DNA of 64,000 bases from Gimesia sp. (GTDB taxonomy: Bacteria > Planctomycetota > Planctomycetia > Planctomycetales > Planctomycetaceae): assembly GCF_040219335.1 (NCBI RefSeq), contig NZ_JAVJSQ010000020.1:62001-126000 (forward strand), read 5' to 3'. The position numbers and the translations under genes are program-made. The notes beneath the pieces were generated by a model, which had not been told where the DNA came from, did no database searches, and was given only the letters and a program-made list of their open reading frames with translations. Each line of letters starts with the position of its first letter. The stretch's first letter is position 1. Positions 44,832 to 54,065 of this stretch are shown here, piece by piece.

Positions 44832-44913
44832 GGACCTGTTAATCCATTCAACTTTTGCTCTGACAGTTTCCTGCTCGCTGCGCTCGGCCCGAATTGCATT
44901 CGGGCTTACCCCG
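44832..44913. repeat. Dispersed repeat module A, copy 2
   Basis: GGACCTGTTAATCCATTCAA leads into the conserved block with CTGCTCGCTGCGCTCGGCCC and the CCCGAAT/ATTCGGG hairpin. It is nearly identical to the copies at 18586, 46775 and 48060. Confidence 0.8.
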
Positions 44914-44988
44914 TGGATGCCTTTGATTGTTTACTTGTATTGAATCTCGCCAGGCGGGCGGCCACACAGGGCCGCATCCTGCGATGTG

Positions 44989-45075
44989 GGTTGGTGGGCT
45001 GGATCTCAATTGAATATTTGCGCTGCGACCTCCTGTTGCCTGCGGCAATCACGGATTGCATCCGCGACCACCCCG
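44989..45075. repeat. Dispersed repeat module B, copy 2
   Basis: GGTTGGTGGGCTGG, then GCTGCGACCTCCTGTTGCCT and GCGGCAATCACGGATTGCAT, ending GACCACCCC. It is preceded by CTCGCCAGGCGGGCGG (module D), which recurs near 46989. Confidence 0.8.
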
Positions 45076-45099
45076 CACCCTAAATATTTCTTTTTTTGA

Positions 45100-45127
45100 T
45101 TGACACATTTGTAGCACTGGCTACAAT
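45100..45127 (+). promoter_or_regulatory. Promoter of the DUF1559/lipoprotein operon, overlapped by dyad 1
   Basis: TTGACA at 45100 and TACAAT at 45122 are separated by 16 bp. The first TGTAGC/GCTACA dyad occupies most of the spacer and the -10 box, an ideal repressor site. Confidence 0.75.
45110..45125. promoter_or_regulatory. Operator-like dyad 1 (TGTAGC-N4-GCTACA)
   Basis: TGTAGCACTGGCTACA, two-fold symmetric in its outer 12 bases. First of three related sites. Confidence 0.7.
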
Positions 45128-45138
45128 ATCGGAGTATA

Positions 45139-45154
45139 TGTAGCCCAGGCTACA
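45139..45154. promoter_or_regulatory. Operator-like dyad 2
   Basis: TGTAGCCCAGGCTACA, symmetric over 14 of 16 bases, 29 bp from dyad 1. Confidence 0.72.
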
Positions 45155-45172
45155 TTTTGCCGCTCACTGATT

Positions 45173-45188
45173 TGTAGCCTTGGCTACT
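45173..45188. promoter_or_regulatory. Operator-like dyad 3
   Basis: TGTAGCCTTGGCTACT, one base short of full symmetry in the outer arms, 34 bp from dyad 2 and 44 bp before the start codon. Confidence 0.68.
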
Positions 45189-45231
45189 TTTTAAACACAC
45201 CTATTCTCCTGCCCTGTAAAGGTTTACCGTA

Positions 45232-46314
45232 ATGAGCTACCCGCCTGCCCGACTGTCCCGCCGGGGTTTTACGTTGATTGAGCTACTGGTGGTGATCGCG
45301 ATTATTGCCACGCTGATTGCCCTGCTGTTACCTGCGGTGCAACAGGCGCGGGAGGCGGCGCGGCGGAGTCAGTGCAAGAATAATCTGAAGCAATTGGGGC
45401 TGGCGTTACACAACTATCACGACACGCATTCCTGTTTTCCCGCGGGTTATTATTCGTATGGAACCAGCGATGGTTCGGGGCCGGGCTGGGCGGAGATTGA
45501 TGCGAATACCTGGGATGCGGCACCGGGCTGGTCCTGGAGTATGATGCTGCTGCCTTACCTGGATCAGGCGAATATCTACAATGCGCTGGACGTCAACAGG
45601 CCCTGCTGGAACCTGGCGAATGCGGGGGCTGTGCAGACAAAGCTGCCGGTCTTTCTGTGTCCCTCAGCCTCGGGCGGCGATGAACCGTTTCTGGTGCGGG
45701 ATAGTGCCGGCAGTCCGCTGGTGAAAGGGGGCGCACAGCTGCTGTTCGGTCGGTCGCATTATGTCGCCAGTCACGGTCAGGAATCGTGCTGGGGGGAATG
45801 CGGGGCGAGTACAACGGGCGTGATCTTCACGGATATTTACACCAAGACAACCAAGACGGTGACGATTAACGGCGATGCTTCGAAGGTAGCGGATGGACCG
45901 TTCTTCCGTAATTCACGCACACGGATGCGGGACGCCACCGATGGTCTCTCGAATACGATTTTCCTGGGCGAACATTCTTCGCGACTGAGTGATAAAACCT
46001 GGGTGGGTGTGGTGCCGGGGGCGTTTACGCATCCCCAGTTTTCGACACCCGAAAACGGACCGGACGCCGCGGCGACACTGTCGCTGGTGCATGCGGGACC
46101 TTCGGGAGGCGAGCTGGACATCACCGGGTTCCCGATTATCCATCCGGTGAACTTTCCGACCTACCACGTGGGGCAGATGTATTCCGAACATGTGGGGGGC
46201 GGGCATATCTGTCTGGGCGATGGTTCGGTGCGGTTTGTTTCGGAGAATATCGATCTACTGCTGTGGGCCTCCCTCTCAAGTATCAGTGAGGGTGAAGTGA
46301 TCGGGGAATTTTAG
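45232..46314 (+). CDS. DUF1559 prepilin-like protein
   Basis: A 360-residue exported protein with prepilin leader ARLSRRG and helix [20 protein letters not shown], the DUF1559 signature [20 protein letters not shown] and [18 protein letters not shown], and the C-terminal H-x9-DG block [16 protein letters not shown]. It probably sits in the envelope and may form part of a pseudopilus. It is behind a promoter carrying three identical-type dyads and is followed 1 bp later by a small lipoprotein gene, forming a two-gene operon. Confidence 0.95.
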   Translation: MSYPPARLSRRGFTLIELLVVIAIIATLIALLLPAVQQAREAARRSQCKNNLKQLGLALHNYHDTHSCFPAGYYSYGTSDGSGPGWAEIDANTWDAAPGWSWSMMLLPYLDQANIYNALDVNRPCWNLANAGAVQTKLPVFLCPSASGGDEPFLVRDSAGSPLVKGGAQLLFGRSHYVASHGQESCWGECGASTTGVIFTDIYTKTTKTVTINGDASKVADGPFFRNSRTRMRDATDGLSNTIFLGEHSSRLSDKTWVGVVPGAFTHPQFSTPENGPDAAATLSLVHAGPSGGELDITGFPIIHPVNFPTYHVGQMYSEHVGGGHICLGDGSVRFVSENIDLLLWASLSSISEGEVIGEF

Positions 46315-46315
46315 T

Positions 46316-46627
46316 ATGAAGTATCGCATGTGTTTCACACTGGCGGTGTTACTGGCTGGAAGCCTGCTCCTTACGGGTTGCGGGTATCCCGAGGTTTCGC
46401 CGAAGACCTATGAACTTTCCAAGACCCTGTATTCGGTCTGTAATCAGAAGAGCAGCGAGCGGCTGAAAAAGGTGCAAGCGCTGATTCAGAGTTCGCTGGA
46501 GCAGGAAGAGATCACCTCGCGGGAGGCGGACTGGTTGAACGGGATTATCAAACAGGCGGAGGCAGGCGAATGGGACGAGGCATTGCGGGAGTCCCGACAG
46601 ATCATGGAAGATCAGGCGGGGCGGTGA
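46316..46627 (+). CDS. Small lipoprotein co-transcribed with DUF1559
   Basis: A 103-residue lipoprotein with signal MKYRMCFTLAVLLAGSLLLT and lipobox LLTGC (Cys about 22). The mature part is helical and charged (SSERLKKVQALIQSSLEQEE, EADWLNGIIKQAEAGEWDEA). No family was recognised, but small lipoproteins often follow DUF1559 genes in planctomycetes. The ATG is 1 bp past the upstream stop, with GGGGAA as ribosome site. Confidence 0.87.
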   Translation: MKYRMCFTLAVLLAGSLLLTGCGYPEVSPKTYELSKTLYSVCNQKSSERLKKVQALIQSSLEQEEITSREADWLNGIIKQAEAGEWDEALRESRQIMEDQAGR

Positions 46628-46667
46628 GCTGGTACCGCTCGGGGGGTGAGAGCGGTTCGTGACTGGA

Positions 46668-46747
46668 ATTGTTTTCTACCACGAAAAGCGCGAAAAACAC
46701 GAAATTTTCTGGTGGGTGTGATTTACCTGTGATGGGTTGAATTACGG
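46668..46747. repeat. Dispersed repeat module C, copy 2
   Basis: TTTTCTACCACGAAAAGCGC, then GAAAAACACGAAATTTTCTG and GTGATTTACCTGTGATGGGT. It closely follows the copy at 44726, including the flank after the CACGAAA units. Confidence 0.75.
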
Positions 46748-46774
46748 GCGCCGAATGTCCGACCACTCATTATT

Positions 46775-46859
46775 GGAACCTGTTGATTCATTCAACCTTT
46801 TCTCTGTCAGTTTCCTGCTCGCTGCGCTCGGCCCGAATTTTATTCGGGCTTATCCCGTC
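46775..46859. repeat. Dispersed repeat module A, copy 3
   Basis: GGAACCTGTTGATTCATTCA, CCTTTTCTCTGTCAGTTTCC and the CTCGCTGCGCTCGGCCCGAA core. The hairpin loop is changed to TTT (CCCGAAT TTT ATTCGGG), preserving the stem. Confidence 0.8.
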
Positions 46860-47031
46860 ATGTGAGCGGAATGCCGCTCGCCACCGGTGAGTGGGATCAG
46901 CGCTGGAGATTTTACCGGCGTCTAGCGCCTTGCCGCTCAAGGTTGGTGGGCCAACTTTGTGCCTTTGAAGGATTGACCGATCTTGATTCTCGCCAGGCGG
47001 GCGGACACGTGGGTCCGCCCCTTACTAAGAG

Positions 47032-47119
47032 GGTTGGTGGGGTGGTTGTGGTTTGAGAGTGTTGTGCTGCGACCTCCTGTTGCCTGCGGCAATCTCGGAT
47101 TGCATCCGAGACCACCCGG
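47032..47119. repeat. Dispersed repeat module B, copy 3
   Basis: GGTTGGTGGGGTGG, then GCTGCGACCTCCTGTTGCCT and GCGGCAATCTCGGATTGCAT, then CCGAGACCACCCGG. The stem CTCGGAT/ATCCGAG has changed on both sides compared with CCCGGAT/ATCCGGG in copy 4, a compensatory change. Confidence 0.8.
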
Positions 47120-47628
47120 CACGTTTTAATTAAACGCTGCTCACGGTCATTGCTTTTCACCGGTGTTGCTTTGGCACTGGTTTTATTTTCTCTGTCCTCG
47201 CTGGTGCCGATGTGTAGGATTTCCCTCTGTACTGCGTTTGGATCGCGTTGTCTGTGGCCGTTTCTCGTTTCTGAATTCGGCTGTCATCTACCGAAGTCGT
47301 TTCAACCGGGGCTAATGCCCTGCGGCTAATTTAGCTTTACTGTTGTTGAAGTTCTGAGAACAAGAGTAACAGCATACCTTCGGTCAAGATGAATACTTAC
47401 AAAGCGAACGCCATCGAACCCATTATCACGCTGAAAACTATTCAATAAACGTTACCTGACAGGTTGCTCTGGTTGGGAGCGTTTCTGAAATCAGATTTGT
47501 TGCGAGGAGATCATTCTCATGGACAGAACCTGTTCTGTTTTCTGGTTGCTGCAATTGCTGTCGGGCATGGTATTGTTGTTGTTTCATGCTGCAGATTCTG
47601 TCGAAGGGCGTGGGGGAGTCAAGACAGA
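47120..47628. other. Gap, nothing recognised
   Basis: No supported gene. Short frames here have no ribosome site and no recognisable family. Confidence 0.4.
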
Positions 47629-47702
47629 ATTTTGTCCCAATGTGGCCGGATTTTGTCCTGCTGTGTCCGGGATTTTGTCCCACTCTGACCGGGGTTTGTC
47701 CG
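47629..47702. repeat. Degenerate 21-22 bp tandem repeat with TTTTGTCC core
   Basis: Cores ATTTTGTCC at 47629, 47650 and 47672, and GTTTGTCC at 47694, each followed by a variable part ending CCGG. About three and a half units. Confidence 0.7.
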
Positions 47703-47950
47703 CAAGTGCCCTGCTCTGCGGGCGATTATTTCGCAGGGGTGCGCAGTGTTCCGGTGAAAAGCAGGTGAAGAGTGAGGAGTTTGGTGGTGCAGATGTGAGA
47801 GTTGTGCTGGAGATGCAGTGCTCAGAAGACGCGCCTCGCGCGCGAGCCAGATGGGAACCAGGATACGCTTCGGGAGGCGTGGATCAAGGTCAGTCTGTTC
47901 AGGCGGCGGTGGTGGATTTTCAGTGGGGGAGGAAGCTGGATTTCAGGTGG

Positions 47951-48003
47951 GATTATTTTCTACCACGAAATTCACGAAAGGCACGAAAATTCCTGAGTAA
48001 GGG
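47951..48003. repeat. Dispersed repeat module C, copy 3
   Basis: GATTATTTTCTACCACGAAA, then TTCACGAAAGGCACGAAAAT and TCCTGAGTAAGGG. Same three-fold CACGAAA design as the other copies. Confidence 0.7.
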
Positions 48004-48059
48004 CGACCAGCTGTATTCGGTCATATTACCGACGGCTGGCGTTTTGTCCCTCAGAGTTG

Positions 48060-48142
48060 GGAACCTGTTTAACGATTCAACCTTTTCTCTGTCAGTTTCC
48101 TGCTCGCTGCGCTCGGCCCGAATTGCATTCGGGGGCACCCCA
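48060..48142. repeat. Dispersed repeat module A, copy 4
   Basis: GGAACCTGTTTAACGATTCA, CCTTTTCTCTGTCAGTTTCC and the CTCGCTGCGCTCGGCCCGAA core with the CCCGAAT/ATTCGGG stem. Confidence 0.8.
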
Positions 48143-48165
48143 TCTTTATTTATTATTGTGAAGCG

Positions 48166-48251
48166 GGTTGGTGGGCTGGTTCAGGATCCCGAGTTTGTGC
48201 TGCGATCTCTTGTTGCCTGCGGCAATCCCGGATTGTATCCGGGACCACCCA
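48166..48251. repeat. Dispersed repeat module B, copy 4
   Basis: GGTTGGTGGGCTGG, then GCTGCGATCTCTTGTTGCCT and GCGGCAATCCCGGATTGTAT, ending CCGGGACCACCC. It lies just 18 bp from the sulfatase stop codon. Confidence 0.8.
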
Positions 48252-48269
48252 GGGAATGTCATATTGAAA

Positions 48270-49859
48270 TTAATCAGCGGAGTTGGGGCGGAACTGTTTT
48301 TGCCAGGTCTTGGATTTGACGCTGATGTCGGTGTTATCTTTGTAGGATTTGCGGAGGTCGGTGAGTTGGATTTTGAGCTTGTTAATCGTGTCCTGGTAAG
48401 CGGGATTGCCGTACTGGTTGGACATCTCTTGGGGGTCGTTCTGCAGATCGTAGAATTCCCATTCGTCGAATTCGTAGAAGCGGATCAGTTTATACCGGGG
48501 AGTACGGATGCCGAAATGCTTGGCGACTTTGTGGACGCTGGGGAAATCGAAATAGTGGTAGTAGAGGGAATCGCGCCACTCGGGGTTTTCCCCTTTAAGA
48601 AGCGGTACGAGCGAACGGCCCTGCATGTCGTCGGGGATGTCGGCACCGGCGATGTCGAGGAAGGTTTCCGCGTAGTCGAGGTTCTGGACCAGGTTGGTGT
48701 TGACAGTGCCGGGCTGGGTGACGCCGGGCCATTTGACGATCAGCGGCATGCGGAAGGATTCTTCGTACATCCAGCGTTTGTCGTACCAGCCATGATCGCC
48801 GAGGTAGAAGCCCTGGTCGGAGGAGTAGACGATGATGGTGTTTTTATCGAGGCCGGTCTCCTTGAGCCAGGCGAGCATGCGGCCGATGTTTTCGTCGACA
48901 CCTTTGATGCAGCGGAGGTAGTTTTTGATGTAGCGCTGGTATTTCCAGCGGACGAGTTCTTTGCCGGTGAGATTCGCTTTGCGGAGAGCTTCGTTTTTGG
49001 GATCGAAGGCGGCATTCCAGGCTGTGAGCTGTGCGGGTGTCATGAACTGCAGATTGCGGAAGCCGGATTTGTCGAGCGACTTGCCGGCGTTGGGATCCCA
49101 GCCTTCCAGCCTGGGACCAAAGTTGTCGTAGACCAGGTTCATGTAGTTTTCGATGGACATCTCCGCGTGTCGGGCCGGGCTGGCGTTGTCTTTCCAGTCG
49201 TCGAAGAGGGTAGTCGGTTCGGGGATGGTAATGTCGTCGTAGAGATGCAGATGGCGGAGCGCGGGCATCCATGTGCGGTGGGGCGCCTTGTGCTGGCACA
49301 TGAGCATGAAGGGTTTGCCGGAGTTGGCGTTCTGCTTGAGCCAGTCGAGTGCCATGTCGGTCACGATGTCGGTGCAGTAGCCTTCGATGCGTTCGCGGCC
49401 CTGGGCGGTTTTGAATTCGGGATTGTAGTAGTAGCCCTGCCCCGGGAGGATTTTCCAAAAGTCGAAGCCCTGGGGATCGGAGGTGAGGTGCCACTTGCCG
49501 ATCATGGCCGTTTTGTAGCCGGCTTTCTGCAGGAGCTTGGGGAAGGTCTGCTGATCGCCGTCGAAGCGGTTGCCATTCCGCATGAAGCCGTTGATGTGGC
49601 TGTGTTTGCCAGTGAGGATGACGGCGCGACTGGGTCCACAGATGGAATTCGTGCAGAAGCTGTTCTGGAAGAGCATGCCTTCGGAGGCGATTTTGTCGAT
49701 GTTGGGCGTCGGGTTAATCTTCTCGAGGAACCCCTTGTAGGCACCGATGGCGTGGGGTGCGTGGTCATCGGTGAAGAGGAAGAGAATGTTGGGCCGCTGG
49801 GCCGCGTGGGACAGCGAAGGAAGAATGAGACAACAGAGCAACACGAGCGCGCGAATCAT
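48270..49859 (-). CDS. Exported sulfatase (formylglycine type)
   Basis: A 529-residue alkaline-phosphatase-superfamily sulfatase. Signal peptide about 1-19 ([19 protein letters not shown]). Metal ligands D31 and D32 are in [10 protein letters not shown]. The modified cysteine is C74 in the CxPxR motif ([11 protein letters not shown]). Further metal-site residues lie in [20 protein letters not shown]. It would remove sulfate esters, probably from algal polysaccharides, in the periplasm. The C-terminus (about 440-525) has the usual sulfatase end domain. ATG at 49859 with AAAGGTG upstream replaces an implausible longer frame. A sulfatase-maturing enzyme is not in this window. Confidence 0.95.
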   Translation of the reverse strand: MIRALVLLCCLILPSLSHAAQRPNILFLFTDDHAPHAIGAYKGFLEKINPTPNIDKIASEGMLFQNSFCTNSICGPSRAVILTGKHSHINGFMRNGNRFDGDQQTFPKLLQKAGYKTAMIGKWHLTSDPQGFDFWKILPGQGYYYNPEFKTAQGRERIEGYCTDIVTDMALDWLKQNANSGKPFMLMCQHKAPHRTWMPALRHLHLYDDITIPEPTTLFDDWKDNASPARHAEMSIENYMNLVYDNFGPRLEGWDPNAGKSLDKSGFRNLQFMTPAQLTAWNAAFDPKNEALRKANLTGKELVRWKYQRYIKNYLRCIKGVDENIGRMLAWLKETGLDKNTIIVYSSDQGFYLGDHGWYDKRWMYEESFRMPLIVKWPGVTQPGTVNTNLVQNLDYAETFLDIAGADIPDDMQGRSLVPLLKGENPEWRDSLYYHYFDFPSVHKVAKHFGIRTPRYKLIRFYEFDEWEFYDLQNDPQEMSNQYGNPAYQDTINKLKIQLTDLRKSYKDNTDISVKSKTWQKQFRPNSAD

Positions 49860-49993
49860 GAAAGCACCTTTGCAGAATTTCGATATCCAAATAGAGGCGG
49901 GTGTTTTCAGAATAGCGGCTGGCGGGGTCAGATGCCAGTCGGCGTGCGGCGGGAAGCTGGGAGGGAATTTGTTTGGGAGCTTAAGGAAACCCG

Positions 49994-50218
49994 TCAATCA
50001 GCGTGGTCGTCATCCCCCTTGAGGATGATGGCCAGGAAAATGGGAATCAGGATGATCAGGCAGAGGCCAAAGAAGATGGCGTAAGCGGGAATGTCGGGAG
50101 TGGCGAAGATAAAGACAGTCATTCCGAGCTGGAAGAAGAGATAGAGGAGGAACGCCAGGCTGGCGAGACCAATGCTGATGAAGAGCGTGAGATGCAGAAT
50201 TCGTTTGCGGCGTTGCAT
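49994..50218 (-). CDS. Small two-helix membrane protein
   Basis: A 74-residue protein with basic N-terminus MQRRKRI, two hydrophobic helices (about 8-34 and 42-66) and an acidic end (KGDDDHAD). It follows the 50239 gene by 20 bp on the same strand. No family was recognised. Confidence 0.65.
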   Translation of the reverse strand: MQRRKRILHLTLFISIGLASLAFLLYLFFQLGMTVFIFATPDIPAYAIFFGLCLIILIPIFLAIILKGDDDHAD

Positions 50219-50238
50219 GGTGCGATCGTCCCTCTTGC

Positions 50239-50523
50239 TCAGGAGGCCTGGATCTCCTCGGTATCTGGTTCGGGAGGGGTATCCGGGTTTTCTTTCAACA
50301 GGTTGATCGCGGCGATCAGAGTGCTTTGACTTGAGAAATCAGCGCCAACCAGAGCGATGACGGCCCCGAGGTTAACGAGGGAGAGCGTCGTCAGGTTGGC
50401 ATCACTGGAGGAACAATAGACGAGTAGCATGACAACGTACCAGAGCACAAACAGAATGGCGTTTCGTTTGCGGATCTTTTTCATGTGCTGAATGAATTTG
50501 TCCAATGACTGTTCCCGTGGCAT
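50239..50523 (-). CDS. Small membrane protein
   Basis: A 94-residue protein with a basic amphipathic start (LDKFIQHMKKIRKRN), two hydrophobic segments (about 22-38 and 46-62) and an acidic Pro/Glu tail (NPDTPPEPDTEEIQAS). It is probably co-transcribed with the next small gene. No family was recognised. Confidence 0.65.
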   Translation of the reverse strand: MPREQSLDKFIQHMKKIRKRNAILFVLWYVVMLLVYCSSSDANLTTLSLVNLGAVIALVGADFSSQSTLIAAINLLKENPDTPPEPDTEEIQAS

Positions 50524-51168
50524 GTTGACTTTCCCATACGAAGGTGAGGTCTGGTATGTCAGACAAAAGAATGCAAGGCGTTGCTTTTATTTTACAAGTT
50601 GGAACTATGAATTTCAGGAGTAGATTGCGGATGGATTTTGGAATGGGGGAAGAATGGACATCGATGTTTCAAAAACTTTACAGGCGGCGTGCTTGCGAGC
50701 AAGGAGTGTCAGGACAAGCGTTTTTGAGTCGTCTAAAGTGATGAACACTGCGTGAAAGTAGGACAAAATCGGAAGTAATGTCGTAGCTCGGCTTGTGGTC
50801 ACAGAGGGAATTCACTACAAAAGATACGTGGAATTAGTCGCTTTCGCGGGAAATTGTAGTCCCGGGAAGCCGTTAGTTGATTGCTTCAACTCGTCCACTC
50901 CGTTTCACACAATGTGCTCCCTGATTCAATTCAGCGCAGCTTTGAAAGGTTCTGTTTGAAGTAAACAGATAACAGATTGTGTCATGAAACTCTGTCTTTC
51001 CGGGATCTTTTGAGATCAGGACGGGAAGGCGGGCCCGCTTTTGCACTCGAGCGAACTGTTTCCTGTGCGCCCCTGTTCCATGTCGGCATGGACTGTCTGC
51101 AGACGAATGCGTTCGTCTTACAGGCTGACCGTGCGGATTCCACTTTGAAAGAGATATCTGGAGTATTG
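50524..51168. other. 645-bp gap upstream of the SulP gene, nothing recognised
   Basis: Short frames only, without ribosome sites or family features. The promoter of the SulP gene should lie here but could not be fixed. Confidence 0.4.
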
Positions 51169-52851
51169 ATGTTAGAGTTTTTCACGAAGCATAAAGCTTC
51201 AGTCAAGGATGATGTCTTGTCAGGCCTGACGGTGGCACTGGCGCTGGTACCGGAAGCCGTGGCGTTTGCATTTGTGGCGGGTGTTCCCCCCACGGTGGGT
51301 CTGTACTCGGCTTTCTGGATTGGACTGATCAGTGCGCTGGCAGGTGGCCGACCGGGAATGATCTCGGGAGCGACCGGAGCGATGGCCGTGGTTGTCGTGT
51401 CGCTGGTCGCGCTGCACGGAATTGAATATCTGTTTCCCGCGGTGATTCTCTGCGGGTTGCTGCAGATCACGGTGGGGCTGTTGCGGATGGGGAAACTGAT
51501 CCGGCTGGTGCCTCATTCGGTGATGCTGGGATTTGTGAACGGACTGGCGATCGTGATTGGTCTGGCCCAGATCGGCAGTTTCAAAACACTGGGTTCTGAC
51601 GGAACGATGACGTTTCTACAGGGCCCCTCAATGATACTGATGCTGGCCCTCGTCGGATTGACGATGGCGGTAATTGTACTGTTGCCACGATTTACGAAAG
51701 CGATCCCCAGTTCGCTGGCGGCGATTATTCTGGTCTCGATGATTTCGATCGGCTTTAACCAGTTCGCTCCTGCGACGTGGAAACCAGCCGGACAGGAAAA
51801 TGTTGTACAGACGGTCGACGACCTGATGATGAATAACCTGCGGGCCAAAGCAGTTCAGGAAGCTGCGGACCAGCAGACTGGAGCGGAGCTGAGTGGAGAA
51901 CAGGTTGCGGCTGCTGTCGCTTCCGTCCAGCCGGCTGCGGAGCCATTGCCGATGTTGTTCTTCCTGGACTCACGGTACGTGCTGGCCCCGTTTAACTGGG
52001 AAACGCTGTGGATCATCTTCCCCTTCTCGTTGATTCTGGCGGGCGTGGGTCTGATTGAATCGCTGATGACGCTGACTCTGATTGACGAAATTACCGAGAC
52101 CCGGGGAAGCGGTAACCGGGAATGTATTGGCCAGGGGGCTGCGAATGTGGTCTGCGGTCTGTTTGGCGGGATGGGCGGCTGTGCGATGATTGGACAATCT
52201 CTGATTAACGTCAATTCGGGTGGTCGGGGACGGTTGTCCGGGGTTGTCGGAGCTGTGGGCCTGATGATCATGGTGGTTCTGCTCAAGCCGGTGATCTCGC
52301 TGGTGCCGATGGCGGCGCTGGTGGGTGTGATGTTTATGGTGGTAATCGGAACCTTCGAATGGAGTACCCTGCACACCTGGAATAAAGTCCCCAAGAGTGA
52401 TGTGCTGGTCATGGTGCTCGTCGCCGGTTACACGGTACTGTTCCATAACCTGGCTGTTGCCGTTCTGCTGGGGATTGTGGTGCAGGCGTTGATTTTCGCC
52501 TGGCATCATGCCACGCACATGATGGCAGATATTCACTTTGAAGGGGAAGACAAAAAGGTCTACCAGTTACATGGTCCGTTGTTCTTCGCCTCGGTGAGCA
52601 GTTTTCGCGAGTTGCTGGATCCGGTGAACGATCCACCAATCGTGGCAATCGACTTCTATTTTTCACGTGTATATGACCAGAGTGCGATTGAAGCGATCAA
52701 CAAGATCGCTGAACGCTATCGTCAGGAAGGCAAATGTCTGCAGTTGCGGAACCTGAATGCTGACTGTCGACACTTGCTGGAACGGGCCGGTGATCTGGCC
52801 GAGGTGGATATTGCCAACGATCGGCATTATCACATCACAGAGATGATCTAA
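51169..52851 (+). CDS. SulP-family anion permease with STAS domain
   Basis: A 560-residue inner-membrane transporter. The transport domain starts [20 protein letters not shown], the SulP signature, and has about ten to twelve helices with [15 protein letters not shown] and [22 protein letters not shown]-terminal STAS domain (about 455-560) contains [20 protein letters not shown] and [20 protein letters not shown]. Sulfate, bicarbonate or other anions are possible; its genomic vicinity to a sulfatase is suggestive only. A long insert ([20 protein letters not shown] and following, about 205-250) lies in one loop. ATG at 51169 with GGAG upstream. Confidence 0.93.
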   Translation: MLEFFTKHKASVKDDVLSGLTVALALVPEAVAFAFVAGVPPTVGLYSAFWIGLISALAGGRPGMISGATGAMAVVVVSLVALHGIEYLFPAVILCGLLQITVGLLRMGKLIRLVPHSVMLGFVNGLAIVIGLAQIGSFKTLGSDGTMTFLQGPSMILMLALVGLTMAVIVLLPRFTKAIPSSLAAIILVSMISIGFNQFAPATWKPAGQENVVQTVDDLMMNNLRAKAVQEAADQQTGAELSGEQVAAAVASVQPAAEPLPMLFFLDSRYVLAPFNWETLWIIFPFSLILAGVGLIESLMTLTLIDEITETRGSGNRECIGQGAANVVCGLFGGMGGCAMIGQSLINVNSGGRGRLSGVVGAVGLMIMVVLLKPVISLVPMAALVGVMFMVVIGTFEWSTLHTWNKVPKSDVLVMVLVAGYTVLFHNLAVAVLLGIVVQALIFAWHHATHMMADIHFEGEDKKVYQLHGPLFFASVSSFRELLDPVNDPPIVAIDFYFSRVYDQSAIEAINKIAERYRQEGKCLQLRNLNADCRHLLERAGDLAEVDIANDRHYHITEMI

Positions 52852-52890
52852 GAGCACGATACCGGAATGAAGCGGGGCATTCGATCCGTT

Positions 52891-53352
52891 TTATTTCGAA
52901 CTGGAATTTCGGGCTTTCGTCAGCCAGCGATCGAGCTGGTTGGCGAATTCCTGTCGGTCTTTGGCATTGAAGCCTGCAGGACCGCCGGTAATCTGGCCTT
53001 CCCCGCGGAGGTCGTCCATCAGGTCGCGCAGGGCGAGACGCTCGCCGATGTTGGCTTCGGTGTAAAGGGCACCACGGGGGTTGAGAGCCTGAGCGCCTTT
53101 GTCCACAACCTGTGCGGCAAGAGGTATGTCAGCGGTGATGACCAGGTCGCCTGGTTGTGCGAGTTCGACAATCCGTTGATCGGCTACATTCAGTCCGGGC
53201 GGGACGAGGAGCGAGCCGATAAAGTTGGAGCGTGGGACGGACAGAGGCTGATTGGCTACGAGCGTCACTTTGATTTCAGTGCGTTTGGCAGCTTTGAACA
53301 GCAGCGATTTCACTTCCGCCGGACAGGCGTCCGCATCAACCCAGATTTGCAT
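52891..53352 (-). CDS. YaiI/YqxD (DUF188) family protein
   Basis: A 153-residue protein of the PIN-like DUF188 family. [20 protein letters not shown] is the family opening with acidic residues that probably bind metal. [20 protein letters not shown] and [14 protein letters not shown] follow. Relatives are predicted nucleases but function is not established. ATG at 53352 with GGAGG just upstream is better than an extension to 53376. It is convergent with the SulP gene. Confidence 0.94.
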   Translation of the reverse strand: MQIWVDADACPAEVKSLLFKAAKRTEIKVTLVANQPLSVPRSNFIGSLLVPPGLNVADQRIVELAQPGDLVITADIPLAAQVVDKGAQALNPRGALYTEANIGERLALRDLMDDLRGEGQITGGPAGFNAKDRQEFANQLDRWLTKARNSSSK

Positions 53353-53459
53353 TCCGCCTCCTGATGGTGGGGCCATTTTAGTGATAAGGTACAGATGATT
53401 CGTCTGTTTGCTTCGATTTCACAGACCATGATTAATCTGATATAACGGGTGTTGAGCAG

Positions 53460-53490
53460 TTTGACAGTGTCAAACCGGAACGATTAGAAT
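53460..53490 (+). promoter_or_regulatory. Promoter with palindrome upstream of the small lipoprotein gene
   Basis: TTGACA (53461) and TAGAAT (53485) are 18 bp apart. The -35 box lies inside the palindrome TTTGACAGTGTCAAA (53460-53474), which could bind a regulator. Confidence 0.5.
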
Positions 53491-53566
53491 TCGTTTCATC
53501 AATTCTTCATTATAGCAACACTTCATTCTCAAGTTGCTGTCAACACTTTTAGCGCCAGGAGTAATC

Positions 53567-53977
53567 ATGAAATACTGGAAGTTGTTCTGCCTGTCTACAC
53601 TCAGCCTGTGTTTAACTGTCGGATGTGGTGACAGTGCCGGCAGTGATCAGCCCGATCTGGGAACCGTCAGCGGTGTCGTCACCATGGATGGCAAACCGCT
53701 GCCCGCCGTGACCGTGACCTTCACGCCGACCGAAGGACGTCCCTCAAACGGCGTTACCGACGAGGAAGGACGCTACGAGCTGGGATATTTACGAGACACA
53801 CAAGGTGCTGTCATTGGAACTCACAAGGTCAGTATCTCCACACCGCAGGACGCACCGACTCCGCCGGGACAGACTTATAAAGACCCCATCCCAGCCAAGT
53901 ACAACACCCAGACCACGTTGACCGAAGAAGTGAAAGCCGGCGACAATACGATCGATTTCAAACTGGAATCCAACTAA
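53567..53977 (+). CDS. Small lipoprotein with carboxypeptidase-regulatory-like fold
   Basis: A 136-residue lipoprotein. Signal MKYWKLFCLSTLSLCLTVGC has lipidation Cys at 20. The mature part is a transthyretin-like beta sandwich (GVVTMDGKPLPAVTVTFTPT, NGVTDEEGRYELGYL, GTHKVSIST), a common planctomycete envelope family. ATG at 53567 follows AGGAG. A terminator at 54021 ends the transcript. It lies upstream of the tandem DUF1559 genes, a frequent neighbourhood for this family. Confidence 0.93.
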   Translation: MKYWKLFCLSTLSLCLTVGCGDSAGSDQPDLGTVSGVVTMDGKPLPAVTVTFTPTEGRPSNGVTDEEGRYELGYLRDTQGAVIGTHKVSISTPQDAPTPPGQTYKDPIPAKYNTQTTLTEEVKAGDNTIDFKLESN

Positions 53978-54020
53978 GCCACACCTTAAGATCTCCAGGA
54001 TCTGCAAATCATATAAACTG

Positions 54021-54065
54021 AAGAGCCCTGACGACTTACATCCAGTCGGCCGGGCTCTTTTTTTA
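54021..54065 (+). terminator. Intrinsic terminator after the lipoprotein gene
   Basis: AAGAGCCC pairs with GGGCTCTT around a long loop with a possible inner stem, followed by a run of T. Confidence 0.8.

Noticed and set aside
44726-48251. Possible CRISPR array or insertion sequence in the repeat-rich gaps
   Set aside because: The repeats are unevenly spaced mosaic modules, not regular repeats with unique spacers, and no transposase or cas gene is present.
47519-48319. 266-codon plus-strand open frame
   Set aside because: It runs through the TTTTGTCC tandem repeat and repeat modules C, A and B, and into the 3' end of the sulfatase gene. Its composition reflects the repeats and no family is recognisable.
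48168-50084. 638-codon plus-strand open frame
   Set aside because: It is the antisense shadow of the sulfatase gene, whose signal peptide, CxPSR motif and ribosome site are all on the minus strand.
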